This document shows positions 11,361 through 22,600 of a stretch of 64,000 bases of DNA, piece after piece. Location of the stretch: contig OX104128.1 in the NCBI GenBank assembly GCA_944470555.2, positions 2,790,001-2,854,000 of the forward strand, read 5' to 3'. The stretch is from Heterobilharzia americana (Eukaryota > Platyhelminthes > Trematoda > Strigeidida > Schistosomatidae). A program made the position numbers and the translations under genes. Below the pieces are notes generated by a model. The model saw only the letters and a list, made by a program, of their open reading frames with translations, searched no databases and was not told the DNA's origin. Every line of letters begins with the position of its first letter. Positions within the stretch are counted from its first letter, which is position 1.

Positions 11361-12014
11361 TTGGACGTAGAAGGCGAGACGTCTATGGATCCAACCGTGG
11401 ATGCCGAGCAAGTCCCTCTTGATGTTATTTCATGCCACGGCCCCGATAATGGTAAAGTTATTGACTACAGTGAGGGTAGCCATGGTAGGACTTCCGTTGA
11501 ACTGAAGGTACGACAGTTAGAGGAAAGGAAAGAATTGGAGCTTCGTCAATTCATGGCTAAGTAAAGACAAAAAAGGCTGCGTCTGCATCAAGAACCGGAC
11601 TTATGAGATGTGAAAGGGGGCTTGGGTGACACCTTTTCGCCGGGTGATGATATGGTATCACAAATCAGTTTGTCTTGGTATCGACCCTCACAGCAGGCTT
11701 GATCCTGAAATGACTAGCGAGGTGGGCGGCGCAAAAAGCAAGGGGATTGCTGCCACTTTTTCCGGTATTTATGTCGGCCATGAGTTGCCAAGGGTGGAAC
11801 TAAGCAGCTTTGATGACATCCAGCCAAATACGGGAGGTTAATGGTGCGGTATGAGCCCTACGTAGTCTCTAAGGTTGATGGTGGACAAAGGCTGTTATAC
11901 TTGGTGCATAACTGTAAAGGTAAGGCCAGAGAGGCTATAGAGGAATGCATTATGTCACCACCATCTGCCGGTTATCGCAGGGCTCGAGATACACTTAAAC
12001 GTTTGATAAATAAT
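11361..12014 (+). pseudogene. BEL/Pao gag, N-terminal part, broken
   Basis: Three frames read in turn (11361-11564, 11626-11841, 11841-12014) give a BEL-type gag: an acidic start, a charged helix with VRQLEERKELE, then GHELPRVELSSFD and DGGQRLLYLVHNCKGKARE, ending ARDTLKRL where a CR1 poly-AT tail interrupts. Gag forms the particle that holds the RNA and enzymes. It resumes at about 14053 and 14396 beyond the CR1 insertions. Confidence 0.75.
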
Positions 12015-14050
12015 AATAAATATTTTTTCTCATACTGGTAACTTGAGAGAAGCCAGTTTACGGGCATCCTCACATTGATATACGTTGGAAAATGTACAAT
12101 ATTTTGCGGGATAGAAATGGTACGGAATGGAGGTCATTAAATTAGCTTGAAAACATCGGAAGATCGCACAAGTCATGAAATGAACAAGAAAATACAACTT
12201 TTCAGCATATACAGAGTGTTTAAGTTTGGATCGTTCTCAGTCATACTTTATTTTCCACCATTAGTAGCACCAAGATAGCACGAAATTCTGAACTTCCGTT
12301 GCAAGCAGTCGACTTGTTTGATTCATCTTCACGATGCCCCTTACGCTACACAAACATCTATTTTACCATAAATTCTTACGCTTATAGCTTTGGGTACCAG
12401 AAGAACCCACACTGACGATGTTGAGAACCTATAACTTTCCACATAATCACGTATTCCGAGTGAATATCTATTCAAGTGTTATCATTCACAGCATCATAGA
12501 TTTACGCCACTAGAGTTAGATATTGTGGTGAAAAGGAATAAACATTTGAAAAACCTGCGGATCAGTGGCACTGAGTTTTTCATACTGTTCACGTTAAGGT
12601 ATGCAGCATTGTCAAGGACGTATATTCACTGTTAGATGAAGTACCAGAGAAGTCTGTTTCACAGCATTGTTGTGAATATGTTCACTTTAAAGTTAATAGG
12701 TGAGTTGATCTCCTAGATTTTACTGTCTGTCCAGATTTTCGATGCCACTGTGACAGTCCAGAAATTTGGGTAATTCGAGTATCGATATATGTTCATATGG
12801 TGAGAGGGTCAAACCGTGAATGGGATTGGTAATTTTTGCTTATTGGACAGTATTTTTCGTGGGAGCATAGTTTCATTGCTTCGAAAGGAGGTGGAATGTT
12901 TGGAATTGGTAACGCATATTCCTTATCTGCGTCCTGTTGTCATCACTGAAAGTTGTCTTGTTGATGTGGGAATTCGAGGATCCGAGTTAAACCCTTCGAT
13001 CATTTGGCCTTCAGATTTCTAGATTATTCGGTAATTTTTCATCATAGTCTAGTGATATCTTCGTGTTACAACCATCTGAAATTTTGGCGGAAAAACAACA
13101 AAAGCAGGTGTAGCCTCTGCACCTCTCAGATCGTAAACTGTCTATATATTGAGAGTTCCTAACATGTCTGTAGTCCTAGTAACAGTATTAGTGGTGCTTT
13201 TTGTGGTGCTGTCCTGTAGTGTAGAGTTAAGCTATCTTATAAACCCAGTCAAAGTGTTCGATTCTCGCACTTCCTTAGGTAAGCTGTTCCATATCTGAGC
13301 ATATTTTATCACAAAGAAGTTCTCCCTAGTGACTGTTCCGAAATGCTCAATTGCTACTGTTGCAGTTACATTTCTTGAGACATATGCAGTTTTGTTTATG
13401 AACCACGTGCATGTGAATGAGCTATAAGTGAGCCTGTTAAGGAGCTTATAAAACAGTATCAGGTTCAGTCTGAGCCTTCGTTTCCATAGTGGTTCAAGTC
13501 CTAGGATGTTGCACCTGGTGGCATATTTTACGTCCTTATTCGTGTTGAGCATTCTTATCGTAAAGTATCTCTGCATTCCTTCGACTTTCAGCCTATCCGT
13601 AATCCGTATACTGCTGTATATAAATGAACAACATTCGAGCAGTGGTCGGACACATGTTTTATACAGGATAACTGTAGATTCGGTACTGTAGAAGTTCTGT
13701 AATAAGAAACCCACCAGTTTGCGTGATTTCGGCACCTGTGTGGATACGTGCTCAGAGGAAGTTAGTTCGTGAGAATATCGAAGCCCTAGGTCTTGTATAG
13801 GCTTCAGTTTTGGGAGCGTATGCCCGCCATCATTAGGTTTAGCTCGAGTCCATAGTCACCTATGCATATCCAGTCACATTTTTCCGTGTTAAATTCTAGC
13901 CGCCAGGCGTTATACCATTTGCCAACGTATCTTAGTTCCTCTTGTGTAGTGCTAATGGTCGGGGTTGAGTCACCGCTAGCATGTGTTTACTACCTTCAGG
14001 TCACCTGCATATAAGAATGGCTTGCCAAGCTTGTTTGGAGGGACTCATGA
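12012..14050 (-). mobile_element. CR1 insertion A in BEL gag, 5'-truncated
   Basis: The - strand element ends at 12012 with an A/T-rich tail (ATAATAATAAA pattern). Upstream lie a conserved 3' stem-loop (12040-12070), a 3' UTR of about 1.2 kb and the C-terminal half of an RT (13232-14045). The insertion stops abruptly at about 14050, just past the catalytic loop, so the element is 5'-truncated. BEL-like gag bases seem to resume directly after. Confidence 0.75.
13232..14045 (-). pseudogene. CR1 RT C-terminal half (insertion A)
   Basis: The open frame 13232-13735 (167 codons) gives the thumb and C-terminal region: TCVRPLLECC, RITDRLKVEGMQRYF, WKRRLRLNLILFYKLLN and AQIWNSLPKEV. Further upstream, out of frame, the catalytic loop reads GKPFLYAGD, so the second-last aspartate of the usual YADD is glycine. 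The rest of RT and the endonuclease are missing through 5' truncation. Confidence 0.75.
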
Positions 14051-14104
14051 AGTCGGACGGGCCCTACCACAGGATCTGATGAAATGTTCGAACATACAAC
14101 AAAA
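14051..14104 (+). pseudogene. Possible short BEL gag remnant between two CR1 insertions
   Basis: About 50 bases (containing ggacgggccctaccac and gaaatgttcgaacatac) fit neither CR1 neighbour. In one frame they read SDEMFEHTT, a plausible continuation of gag after ARDTLKRL. The piece is short and the reading tentative. It contains CTGATGA followed by a 12-base palindrome, but no GAAA, so it is not a ribozyme. Confidence 0.3.
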
Positions 14105-14402
14105 TGATAAATGAATGAATGTTTTATTCTCACGCTAAAAAAGTTTAACATGGGAGAAGCCAGTTTACAGGCTTCACCACGTTGGTATATCTCAAAATTT
14201 CTACAAGATTCGGGCCCCGAGTGGTAGTGGTGGAATGTCATCAAACTCAGTTACAAACTGCCGAAGGTCCTGCTAGTTATGAAACAAACAAGGAAACATT
14301 ACTTTACAGCGTACGTGGAGTGTTTAAGTTTAGATAATGATAAATATCATCCTTATGTAATGGGTTTAACATGAGGGACTCCAGTTCCCGGGCACCATCA
14401 AA
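14105..14402 (-). mobile_element. CR1 insertion B in BEL gag: 3' UTR only
   Basis: A - strand copy of about 300 bp: tail at 14105-14140 (ATTCATTCATTTATC on the complement), then two versions of the terminal motif, one at 14145-14178 and one at 14357-14393. It aligns end to end with the + strand copy at 40634-40945, including the same truncation point. Confidence 0.8.
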
Positions 14403-14664
14403 TTCGTAGCCCTAGAACAAATGGACTATGCCGCAGACCTTAACCATTTGGGAGCTTGGAAGGCATCGTAAAGAAATTTCCCCCATGTTACAGATGAAAT
14501 GGGCAGAGAATGTCGAGACCCTAGCCAAGAAAGAACTGGAACCCACCTTCGCTGAGTTGACGCAGTGTGTGTCAGCACGTGCGAGCATTTTGCTACGCAG
14601 GTTTGGACAGCTGGCAACAAGCAGTCGACGACCAAACAGTAGTAGTCATAATATTTACTCCTGA
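14396..14664 (+). pseudogene. BEL/Pao gag, middle part
   Basis: After CR1 insertion B the BEL gag resumes: the frame 14428-14664 encodes QMKWAENVETLAKKELEPTF, LTQCVSARAS and RRFGQLATSS, the helical region before the zinc knuckles in BEL gags. It is cut at about 14645 by the tail of CR1 insertion C, and gag continues at about 20906. Confidence 0.7.
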
Positions 14665-15831
14665 ATATACAAGCACGCACCTTTTTACAGCATGAAAAAG
14701 TTTATCTATAAATTACATTCATCTTCATGGAAGGTGATCTTAATCCTCACCCGTTGTCACCATAAGGTATAAGCGCTGCATGTTCATATAGTGGAACATC
14801 CCAGCAGAATAAGCATGCAAAAATTTACAAGTTGGACAAGTGGAAGTATTGTCTTCGCATCAACAAAAATACCAGGTTTGTATCTATACAGTACAGGTAT
14901 TAGCTGGAGAAAAATAAAGCTTGAAGCTAACACTTCCATTGTAACAGTTTGTACTTTTTGCTTGAGATAATGATGAAAACTTTATGAAGGAATGTATGCA
15001 TGAATTGTTTACATATTGTACTTCATGGACGATTCCAGGACTGTATAATTCATGCATGTTAACACCATTCCACAACAAGGATCCATAATATTGATGAATA
15101 TTATGACTGAAAGCTAGATGTCTTCACTTTTCCAACTCCAGCATCCAGAAGCAATAGACTTGTTTGAATGCACCAAATGGACTTCCAGAACATCTTGTCA
15201 GTCGTTTTCACTGGTCATGACAGGCCTGCAGTTGGTAAGTGTTGGACTTTGCTGGCCACTTTTATAGTGAGTTAATCCCATATTTTGATAATTATGAAGT
15301 TGTAGTCCAGTGAACATTTTTACTTCTGCTTGTTGTAGTTAGGCATTCTGAACGTAGTAAAGCTGGTTACCCTCCATGAAGGGTAGTTTCAGCCATGGTC
15401 TGTTCCTTAAGTAATTAATTGGTGACGGCAACCAAGCCAACGTTTGGAGCTGAATTATTTTTCTACAGCGAGAAAAAAGCAGACAAAGCAGCGGGCGGAG
15501 AAAGCAAGGATTTCAACAAGGAGAGGGTTTTCTATGTTCATGTTCCTCCCTTGCTATGGCTTTCATTGTATATCCTTATTCTACAGAGTATCTAAAAATA
15601 TAAATTTCATGCTGTCATGTGGTGTAGGATTTCTGTTTTTGATTACCATGTTGGGTGGGGCAGAATATGGTAACTTATGGAAGTCTCCCCAACGCTTCGT
15701 ATGAAAGGCCAGTGTAGGTGTGTTGGCTCTCATTACACATTAAGAGAGCCGAGTGTACGAAGTGCCGTGAAAGAGACTGTTGGTGTATTCGATAAGCCGT
15801 AGAAGTCACCAGATGATAAGAAGTCAGCTAG

Positions 15832-17088
15832 TTACCGACGAAATTCAGTCGATTTGAAGGCCTTCACTTCAGCTGGAAGTCTGTTCCACAACTGAGAGGA
15901 TTTGATGACAAAAACGTTTGCGCGCAAGCAGGACTCGGATGACTTCATTTTGACGCTATGGGCGCAGATCGTAACAACTGTTGTGTTCGAACTGAAACTC
16001 ACCACTGGATTAAACGTGTGTCTATGTAACACATTAAAGAATAGTGTCAGGTTAATTTTGAGTCGTCTCATCCAAAGTGTTTCTAGACTTAGTGCTCTGC
16101 ATCTGGAGCTGTAGTCCTGTTTGCAGTCGTGTCCCAACAATCTAGCTTTGAAATACCTTTGGACACCCTCTATTTTATATCTGTCTGTTATACGGACACC
16201 ACTCAGTATAAATGGACAGTATTCTAACAATGGACGTAAGCAAGTTTTGTAGAGTAGGAACTTGACTTTTTTGAGGCGGAAGTTACGAACTATGCAGCCC
16301 ATCAGGATCCTAAGTTTGCTAGTCTGTGATGCTACCTGTTCAGAAAATGTGAGGTCCCTTGAATATCTTAGTCCAAGGTTACATACGCTTTTAAGAACAG
16401 GAAGTTTCGTAGGCTGAAGATGTAGTTGGATATCCACCAATGGAGCACCAAAACATATCCAGCCACATTTGCCTATATTGAAGTGAAGTCTCCAAGCAGC
16501 AGACCATGTGGATATTATATCGAGCTCCCTCTGTATTAGTGCTTGGAAGTGGGATAAATTATCACGGGTGAATATGTATGCAACTTTTGGGTCATCAGCA
16601 AACAAGAATGGTTTACCGTATGTAAAGCAGCTGCAGATGTCATTGACGTATAAAGTAAGGAGAAGGGGGCCTAATACACCACCTTGAACAACAACGGAGG
16701 TGATTGGCCTAGGTTTTGAAGTGTGTGAATCTACCTTCACCACTTGAGTGCGATTACTGAGAAAAAACTTAATCCATCCCAACAGTGGATAGTCAATTCC
16801 CACAGTCATCAACTTACTTATTAGCAGCAAGTGATCGACTCTATCGAATGCCTTTGAAATGTCTAGACAGAGTACAAGGACTAATCGGTGTCGGTCGCGC
16901 ATAGTGGTTATGAAGTTAAAGAAGTCAAGATGGCAAGTTATACAGGACCTCGATTTTAGGAACCCATGTTGACTCGATGTGATGATGTTGCCACTAAGCA
17001 TGTGCTGAAGAATGCTTTCTTTAATAACTTTCCCCATAATTCTAGAAACTACAGGCGTAATATTTATTGGTCTGTAGTTACTGGCCAA
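15832..17088 (-). pseudogene. CR1 reverse transcriptase, long open frame (insertion C)
   Basis: An uninterrupted 418-codon frame covers most of the RT: NYRPINITPVVSRIMGKVI (residues 4-22), QHGFLKSRSC (40-49), LCLDISKAFDRV (73-84), VVQGGVLGPLLL (133-144), the catalytic FADD (153-156), then KTCLRPLLEYCPF and the C-terminal SSQLWNRLPAEVKAF. All three catalytic aspartates are visible. The N-terminal linker of the same protein lies upstream at 17100-17680 in other frames (17364-17576 is part of it). The frame ends at 15832. Confidence 0.85.
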
Positions 17089-18990
17089 GTTTTCGAACCA
17101 GATTTATGTCTAGGGAGAATAAATGATGTTTTCCATATATCAGGGTATTTGAAAGATTCCAAAGAGAGATAAAATATCTGAGTAATAATAATGGAATGTC
17201 AAGTTCACCAAATTTAAAGAAATGTGATGATATTCCGTCTGTGCCAGCGCTGCTGGAGCATTTCAGCGTCTTAATGGCTTAGTGAGTGTCAGAACATGTG
17301 AACTCGACTGCATCTATTGTCGTTAGTTGAGAATAGCTTTTAGAAGTGCAGACCACGCTAGTGTCACGAAAAATCTATAGGTTCCAGATAACTGACCGCA
17401 AATAAGTCGCTGAATATTTCACACATATCCACTGCATCATTATAAGCTTTGGTGTCATGGATAAGAAAGGGAACTTTATGTCTTGTGCAATTCGATCGCT
17501 TATTAAGGAGCGCTGAGAGAGCATATGCCGTAGATGAGCTAGCTAGTGCAAGACTCTCTTCATTCTTCAAAAGCAAATCATGGTTGTGCGAGACAGAGTT
17601 AGAAGTACCAAGGATCAGCCGAAGTGTATCGACGTCGTGATGTCTGTAGTACCTTGTTGAGAGTTTGCGTAACTTTCTATGAGCATTGGGAGATATATGG
17701 CCTATTGTTTAGTGGCATTTTCTTGAAACCTTTCAATGGAAGAATGGTGTCCAAACAAGTTTTACAGCTGTGGTGAAACATATCGATGGTTAATTTGAGG
17801 TCTCTAGTGGTGATGAATGATCCCCAGTCAATGCACCTGATCACTGGACACATCTGCTGCCAATCCGTTCTACCGTGGTCTCTACATACTATTTGATGTG
17901 CAGTGGAAGTACCAACTGAAGTACTAGTTGCAGGAAGCGGCAGTGCGCAGAATACCGTAGTGTGATCACTTCCTGGGAACTTGGAGCCTACATTTGTCAA
18001 AATGGGATTTATGTTACGGCAAAATATTAAGTCCAATACATTGTCACCCCTTGTAGGAGTTGTAACAGTTTGCTTCCATCCAAAACTAGTGTATGGAAAA
18101 AGTTGTCACACCCAGCCGGACCAGTAAGTGAATCCCACTTAATTTCAGGTAGGTCAAAGTCATCACTTATGATTATATGGGAGAGTGGATGCATATTCCA
18201 GAGCAGTAATCAGTGGAATCTCATGATCGTTAAAGGTACCAGGTGCTCTGTAAACACGTCCCACCATTGCTGTAGCATTCCTGTAGTGTACTGTGGCCCA
18301 TAGAGAGTCACTTACTTTATCAAGAACCATATTTTCCAACCTGAATACGGTGAGTGTTCAGGAAGTACATCAGACAACCTCCTCCTTTCTTGTTACTCTG
18401 GTCACATCGGAATTGTGTATACATGTCAATACTTATCTCTTCATCTGGTATATTTGCGTGACACCAAGACTCAGTGATAATTATTACGTTACAGGCGGCT
18501 TATATATGAGCGTGATTCCTCTTAATACCGATAGTTTGCTAAGGACGGACCTTGCGTTTATGAGAACGATGTACAAGTAGGAGGAGTAATAGTGTGTAAG
18601 GCTTTCTAGTTCGCTAAACAAGCCAAAAGGTATCTCAGTGTCGCTTGACTGAGTATAGTCTGACGTCGTTGCGTCACAGGACGTCTCTGCACCTTGTTCA
18701 CTTGTAGCTGTAGAGTTACTAGGATATCCTGGTGGTAAATCGACCGCACAGTGACTTGAAGTTGTATCACCTTTATCAGGGGAGAACAGAGCGATGTAGA
18801 ACAGAGCGATGTTTTCATTTGTGTTCAGTGTGCACATTGTATCCAAATAAACAGAGTTTGACCTCATGCAAGCGTCGTCTCTAGTATCTATTACACAGAG
18901 GGTAGGTAGTTTTACTATTATACATGGTAGGTGTGTAGGGCTGGTGATGCCACTTGGAGGATTCAACAGACCTGTTGTGCCTTCTCATCT
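17089..18990 (-). pseudogene. CR1 ORF2 N-terminal part: endonuclease and RT linker, broken
   Basis: On the - strand the endonuclease begins with LINARSVLSKLSVLRGI (inside the frame 18484-18966) and reaches its catalytic histidine block FPGSDHTTVF (inside 17677-18036). The middle lies in other frames between 18036 and 18480. The linker towards RT follows (SALLNKRSNC, EIFSDLFAVSYLEP at 17364-17576). At least four frame changes or stops separate the pieces. It precedes the long RT frame at 15832-17088. Confidence 0.75.
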
Positions 18991-19039
18991 GTTGACACCA
19001 CTTGAGTAGTTGGTGTCTAGGATTGGTGTGTATGTTTGA

Positions 19040-20765
19040 CTGTGTCTTTTCTGTTGCTCCGAGGGCGCTAAGATCAGCGGTTCATAGTAAGGGGTTTCAA
19101 CATCCCCATCAGTTGTTTGGCCAAAGCTGCAGCTGATAGGGATGTATTGGATAGAAAATCATCATGTTTTTGTGGTCCATGTAAACTTCTGTTCTGCGTT
19201 GTATTCCTTGCCAGTGACTGCCTTCTGGTACAATTCACAGAGGACGTAACTGGCGTTATGTTGGATCGGGGGCTGTCTCCTAGTAAACTCGTGCCATGCA
19301 GCCGACCAAAGTTTTTCCTCACAAAGTACCCCACTGACATTCTACTGAAGGTGGTTTGATGTTGGCTTTTCTCATTAGTAAACGAAAGGGTTGGGTTGTT
19401 GTGACGTTTATTTTTGTTCTCGTTACTAGTGAGACTTTGCTCAGTGCATAGAACCTTCATGGTAGAGCTAGTGTTCGTACTTCTGTCAATTCCAAAAGGG
19501 ATTGCGGGATCACTTCGGGCCATTATATGCTTTCTGCTTCAGTCTCTACGCGTTGGGTTCCATGGGAGCATTGGTTTATCTGTTGCATATGCAGTGGCCG
19601 ATATCCTGGGACCTAGGCTGGTGTGGTTAGTAGACTATAGGCCTGCAGTAGACCCCAGCGAGAGTTCTGTCACGTTTAGTGTTGTGTCAGGTTCCACTCT
19701 GGGGCTTTCTACGGATACGTCTAGATCTACAGTCTCAGGTGGTTGAGTCAAATCATGCATTTCGCAGTCTTCCGTCTCCACGCTGGTCGGTGTGTTTTCC
19801 GTATATTTGACTTGATAGAGTTTGTGGAGGAGAAGTCCTAGGCTTGGGTATATTGGGGGAGATACCTACTGCTTTAGAATGTTGCAGCTTTGGAGCCTTT
19901 TGACTGTCAGGTCTATGAACACAGCTGTTTACCTGCCCCCCATCACTGTCTTATCAAGAACTATCTTTATTCCTGTGAAGACAGTGTTTTTCGTTAAGAT
20001 AGATTCTGCTTTGATGAATGCTTCCGCTTCTATCTGTGATTTAGATTGAAGGCGTATCGGACAACGGTGGTCCTGCTGGCTTTTCTTTAACCGGAGACAT
20101 TTTGCTAGGACATCATGCATTTTTGCTGTTCTAAGCAAAATTTCTCGCACCGCCTTCAACTTTGTCGTGTCAGGGACGTTATAAACTACTGCGTTCAATT
20201 TAAGCGCAAATCTCTTACTTACTTCAGTGGTGATAAAGTTTACCAGGTGATCTACCTTGGATAGTGTTTCCATGTCGGCTTCATTAATGGATTCAGTAGG
20301 CGCCGAGATGCTCAGTGGCAAGAGGTCGCTAATCTGAGCTCTAATTTCATGCAGCTGGGGTGACACCTCGAACGCCCCTAACATACTTTCTTGTGGTGCA
20401 TTATTCTGTTTGTCATCTTTCAGTCTGCGTACTTCTGCCTTTAGTTCCTCTATGGAGGACTTCAGGCTTTCGATTTCTGTAAGAAGTGACAATGACACAC
20501 TTGGTGGCTGAAGTCTAGTTGGTCTCACAAAAGATGTGGAGCTTCCATTAAGCTTTACGTATTCTGCAACATTTAGTGTTGCGGTCTTATTGCATGTTGG
20601 GCATGCAGAGGTATTTATATTATTATCAACGTCAGCCATCTTATCGAACTCAGTTCTTCTTCTTTTGAGCATAAATGGAGTATGAGCTGACTCACTTATG
20701 CTGTTGCAAGGGGAATCCGCTTTTGGCGTCACCAACATTTGGGTATTATTGGTGCACTGTTCCAC
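19040..20765 (-). pseudogene. CR1 ORF1 (insertion C)
   Basis: The frame 19929-20765 (278 codons) starts MEQCTNNTQM. It has a CPTC cysteine pair (residues 55-58), a heptad-like coiled coil around LLTEIESLKSSIEELKAEV (95-113), and a conserved block DHLVNFITTEVSKRFALKLN followed by AVVYNVPDTTKLKAV. The last block matches ORF1 of the + strand CR1 at 34783-35394. A second frame (19074-19523) carries the basic, Ser/Thr-rich C-terminal part. ORF1 proteins of this type bind the element RNA. Confidence 0.75.
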
Positions 20766-20905
20766 AAACGGTTGTGTCCGCGCCTTTTACACGCATTAGC
20801 CATATCTAGTGGCATGTCTGATATGTGATTAGTCATTTGAGAATTCAGTAGCTTTGTGATGACGTTAATAACAAAGTTATGAAATCGCGTTAAAATGTAA
20901 CACAA

Positions 20906-21139
20906 TTTCAAACGTACCGCTTGCTCGTACTGGCATGTTCCATGCAGCAGTTAGTACAAGATGGGGATGTCATGAAACCTTTGTGTATATTTTGTGAAGG
21001 AGGCCACATGGTCACAAAGTGTGCCACATTTCTGTCGCTACCGGTGGACAAGAGATGGTCGAAGGCTAAAGAAATTGGTTGTTCTTCCTGTCTTAAAAAG
21101 GGCCACAGGTCGGTAGAATGTAAACTTCATAGTGTGTAG
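20906..21139 (+). pseudogene. BEL/Pao gag C-terminus with two zinc knuckles
   Basis: Gag resumes right after CR1 insertion C. The frame 20921-21139 holds two CCHC-type knuckles: CIFCEGGHMVTKC and CSSCLKKGHRSVEC, with linkers KATFLSLPVDKRW-like as in BEL gags. These bind the genomic RNA. The reading passes to the protease frame with a small overlap at 21132. Confidence 0.8.
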
Positions 21140-21674
21140 TCTAGAAGGTTGTACAGCACACCATCACCCTCTGTTACATAAGAAGACCCACCATGCAGTA
21201 AGCGAACAACTGGGGAAAAGTAGCTGTGGATGTACTGAGTCTCTCAGAGAAAGCGCTTGTTTGGGCCTACTCCCGGTACGATTAAAGCACGGTAATAAAG
21301 AGGTTTACAGTTATGCTCTCTTGGACAATGGCTCCGAAACAACTTTAATCATGAAAGATGTCTTACAACTTCTAGGATTGTTGACTGACGGCACAAAGAC
21401 TACCATCAAAACCGTTAGCGAAAGTAGATTGTCGGACTCAGTCAGCAAGCCTTTTGAAGTCTATTCACTAGACGGAAGCAAATGTATACTTATAGATTGG
21501 GCAGTTGTGGTAAGAGATATCCTAGTACGGAGACCTAAAAGGTCGATGAGAGAAAGTATTAAAAGGTGGCCGCATCTCACTGACTTACCCTGGACAGGGT
21601 GGAAGACGGGGAAGTCTCGCTGCTCATTGGTTGTGATTTACCCGAAGCTCACTGGGCTCCGGATCAGAGGTTAG
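21132..21674 (+). pseudogene. BEL/Pao aspartic protease region
   Basis: A 180-codon frame with LGLLPVRLKHGNKEVYSYAL followed by LLDNGSETTLI, the BEL-type protease active site. The usual DSGS/DDGS/DTGA is here DNGS: the catalytic Asp is kept and the next residue is Asn. The flap-like region follows (KTVSESRLSDSVSKPFEV). The frame breaks before the RT. Confidence 0.75.
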
Positions 21675-22600
21675 GAGGCAGAAAAAGCCCAGTGAGGACA
21701 TTGTTGGGTTGGTCGTGTTTGGTTCGACAAGCTTTCGTGAGCAAAAGGAGAGGTTTGTGAATTGTATGTCTCGGCCAGATTTATTAGTCGATCAGTGGAG
21801 GAGAATTTACGATTATGAGTTCAGTGATTTGTACTTAGGAGATAGGTCGTTATCTCTCCATGACTTAGCCGCCGTGAACACAGTGGAGCGAAGTGCTTAT
21901 TGGGATAATGGGCATTTCGTTGTCCCTTTGCTCTGGAAAGTGGAGTCCAAGGTTGTGTATGGTGAGCGCGAAGTAGCCAGGAGAAGTTTAGAGAGTTTGG
22001 AACGCAGACTTATATCCTCTGAAAGCCTTCGTGAAGGCCGCACTGGTGCCATGAAAGAGGCCATCAGAAGAAGATATGCAGCAGTGGTCCGTGAGCCCCA
22101 GCTTAATCCTAGCCACCGCGCACGACGGTATTTGCCTCATCATGCCGTATTTAGCTCCAAGAAGCAGGGGAAGGCAAGAGTTGTACTGGACTGTGCTGCC
22201 AAACTGTCCGGAACTTCCTTAAATGACTCCTGTAGCAGGGACCAGACACGACAGCGGATTTGTCGGAATATGATTGCGTTTTCCGCAAAGAACCGATTGC
22301 CCTGACGCCGATGTGGAGAAATGTTTATGCAGGTGAAAGTCCCGGAGCTTGACTGTGGCGCTCTGCGGTTCCTATGGTGGCCTCAGGGTGATTTCTCGAA
22401 GAACCATTGGGTATCGAATGACGTCGCACCCGTTCGGTGCAGCGTCCTCACCATTTTGTGTGTACTCTGCAATTGCCAGGACTGCTGGGACGTATGCCAA
22501 CGATTACGATAGCTATATGGTGGAGGCAGTGAAACATAAATTTTATGTCGATGATTGCCTAGTATCCTTTGCAAGCCCGGATGAAGCAAAAGCGTTGTGA
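21675..22600 (+). pseudogene. BEL/Pao reverse transcriptase, broken
   Basis: The frame 21709-22305 carries the pre-RT linker and RT entry: YWDNGHFVVPLLW, then RRYLPHHAVFSSKKQGKARV and VLDCAAKLSGTSLND, all BEL hallmarks. The next piece (22321 on) has MQVKVPELDCGALRFLWWPQ. It shifts frame to HPFGAASSPFCV and reaches the catalytic loop KFYVDDCLVSF (YVDD, about 22541-22552) in the frame ending at 22600. At least three frameshifts or stops make it non-functional. Confidence 0.8.

Larger units (their letters stand above)
14645..20905 (-). mobile_element. CR1 insertion C in BEL gag, nearly full length
   Basis: About 6.3 kb on the - strand. Order from its 5' end: leader (20905-20766), ORF1 (20765 to about 19040), endonuclease and RT ORF2 (about 18990 to 15830) and a 3' UTR of about 1.2 kb ending near 14645 with a TAAATATT tail and a degenerate terminal stem-loop (14665-14690). 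BEL gag stops at one edge and resumes at the other, so the limits are fixed by the host element. Many stops show it is dead. Confidence 0.8.

Noticed and set aside
10975..11370. 131-codon + strand ORF, repeated at 25580-25777
   Set aside because: It lies inside the BEL LTRs, so its repetition follows from the LTR pair. It has no family resemblance, and the 3' copy is shortened by a frameshift.
14071..14092. CTGATGA followed by the palindrome ATGTTCGAACAT, resembling half of a hammerhead
   Set aside because: No GAAA follows the stem, and the stretch reads as gag-like sequence between two CR1 insertions.
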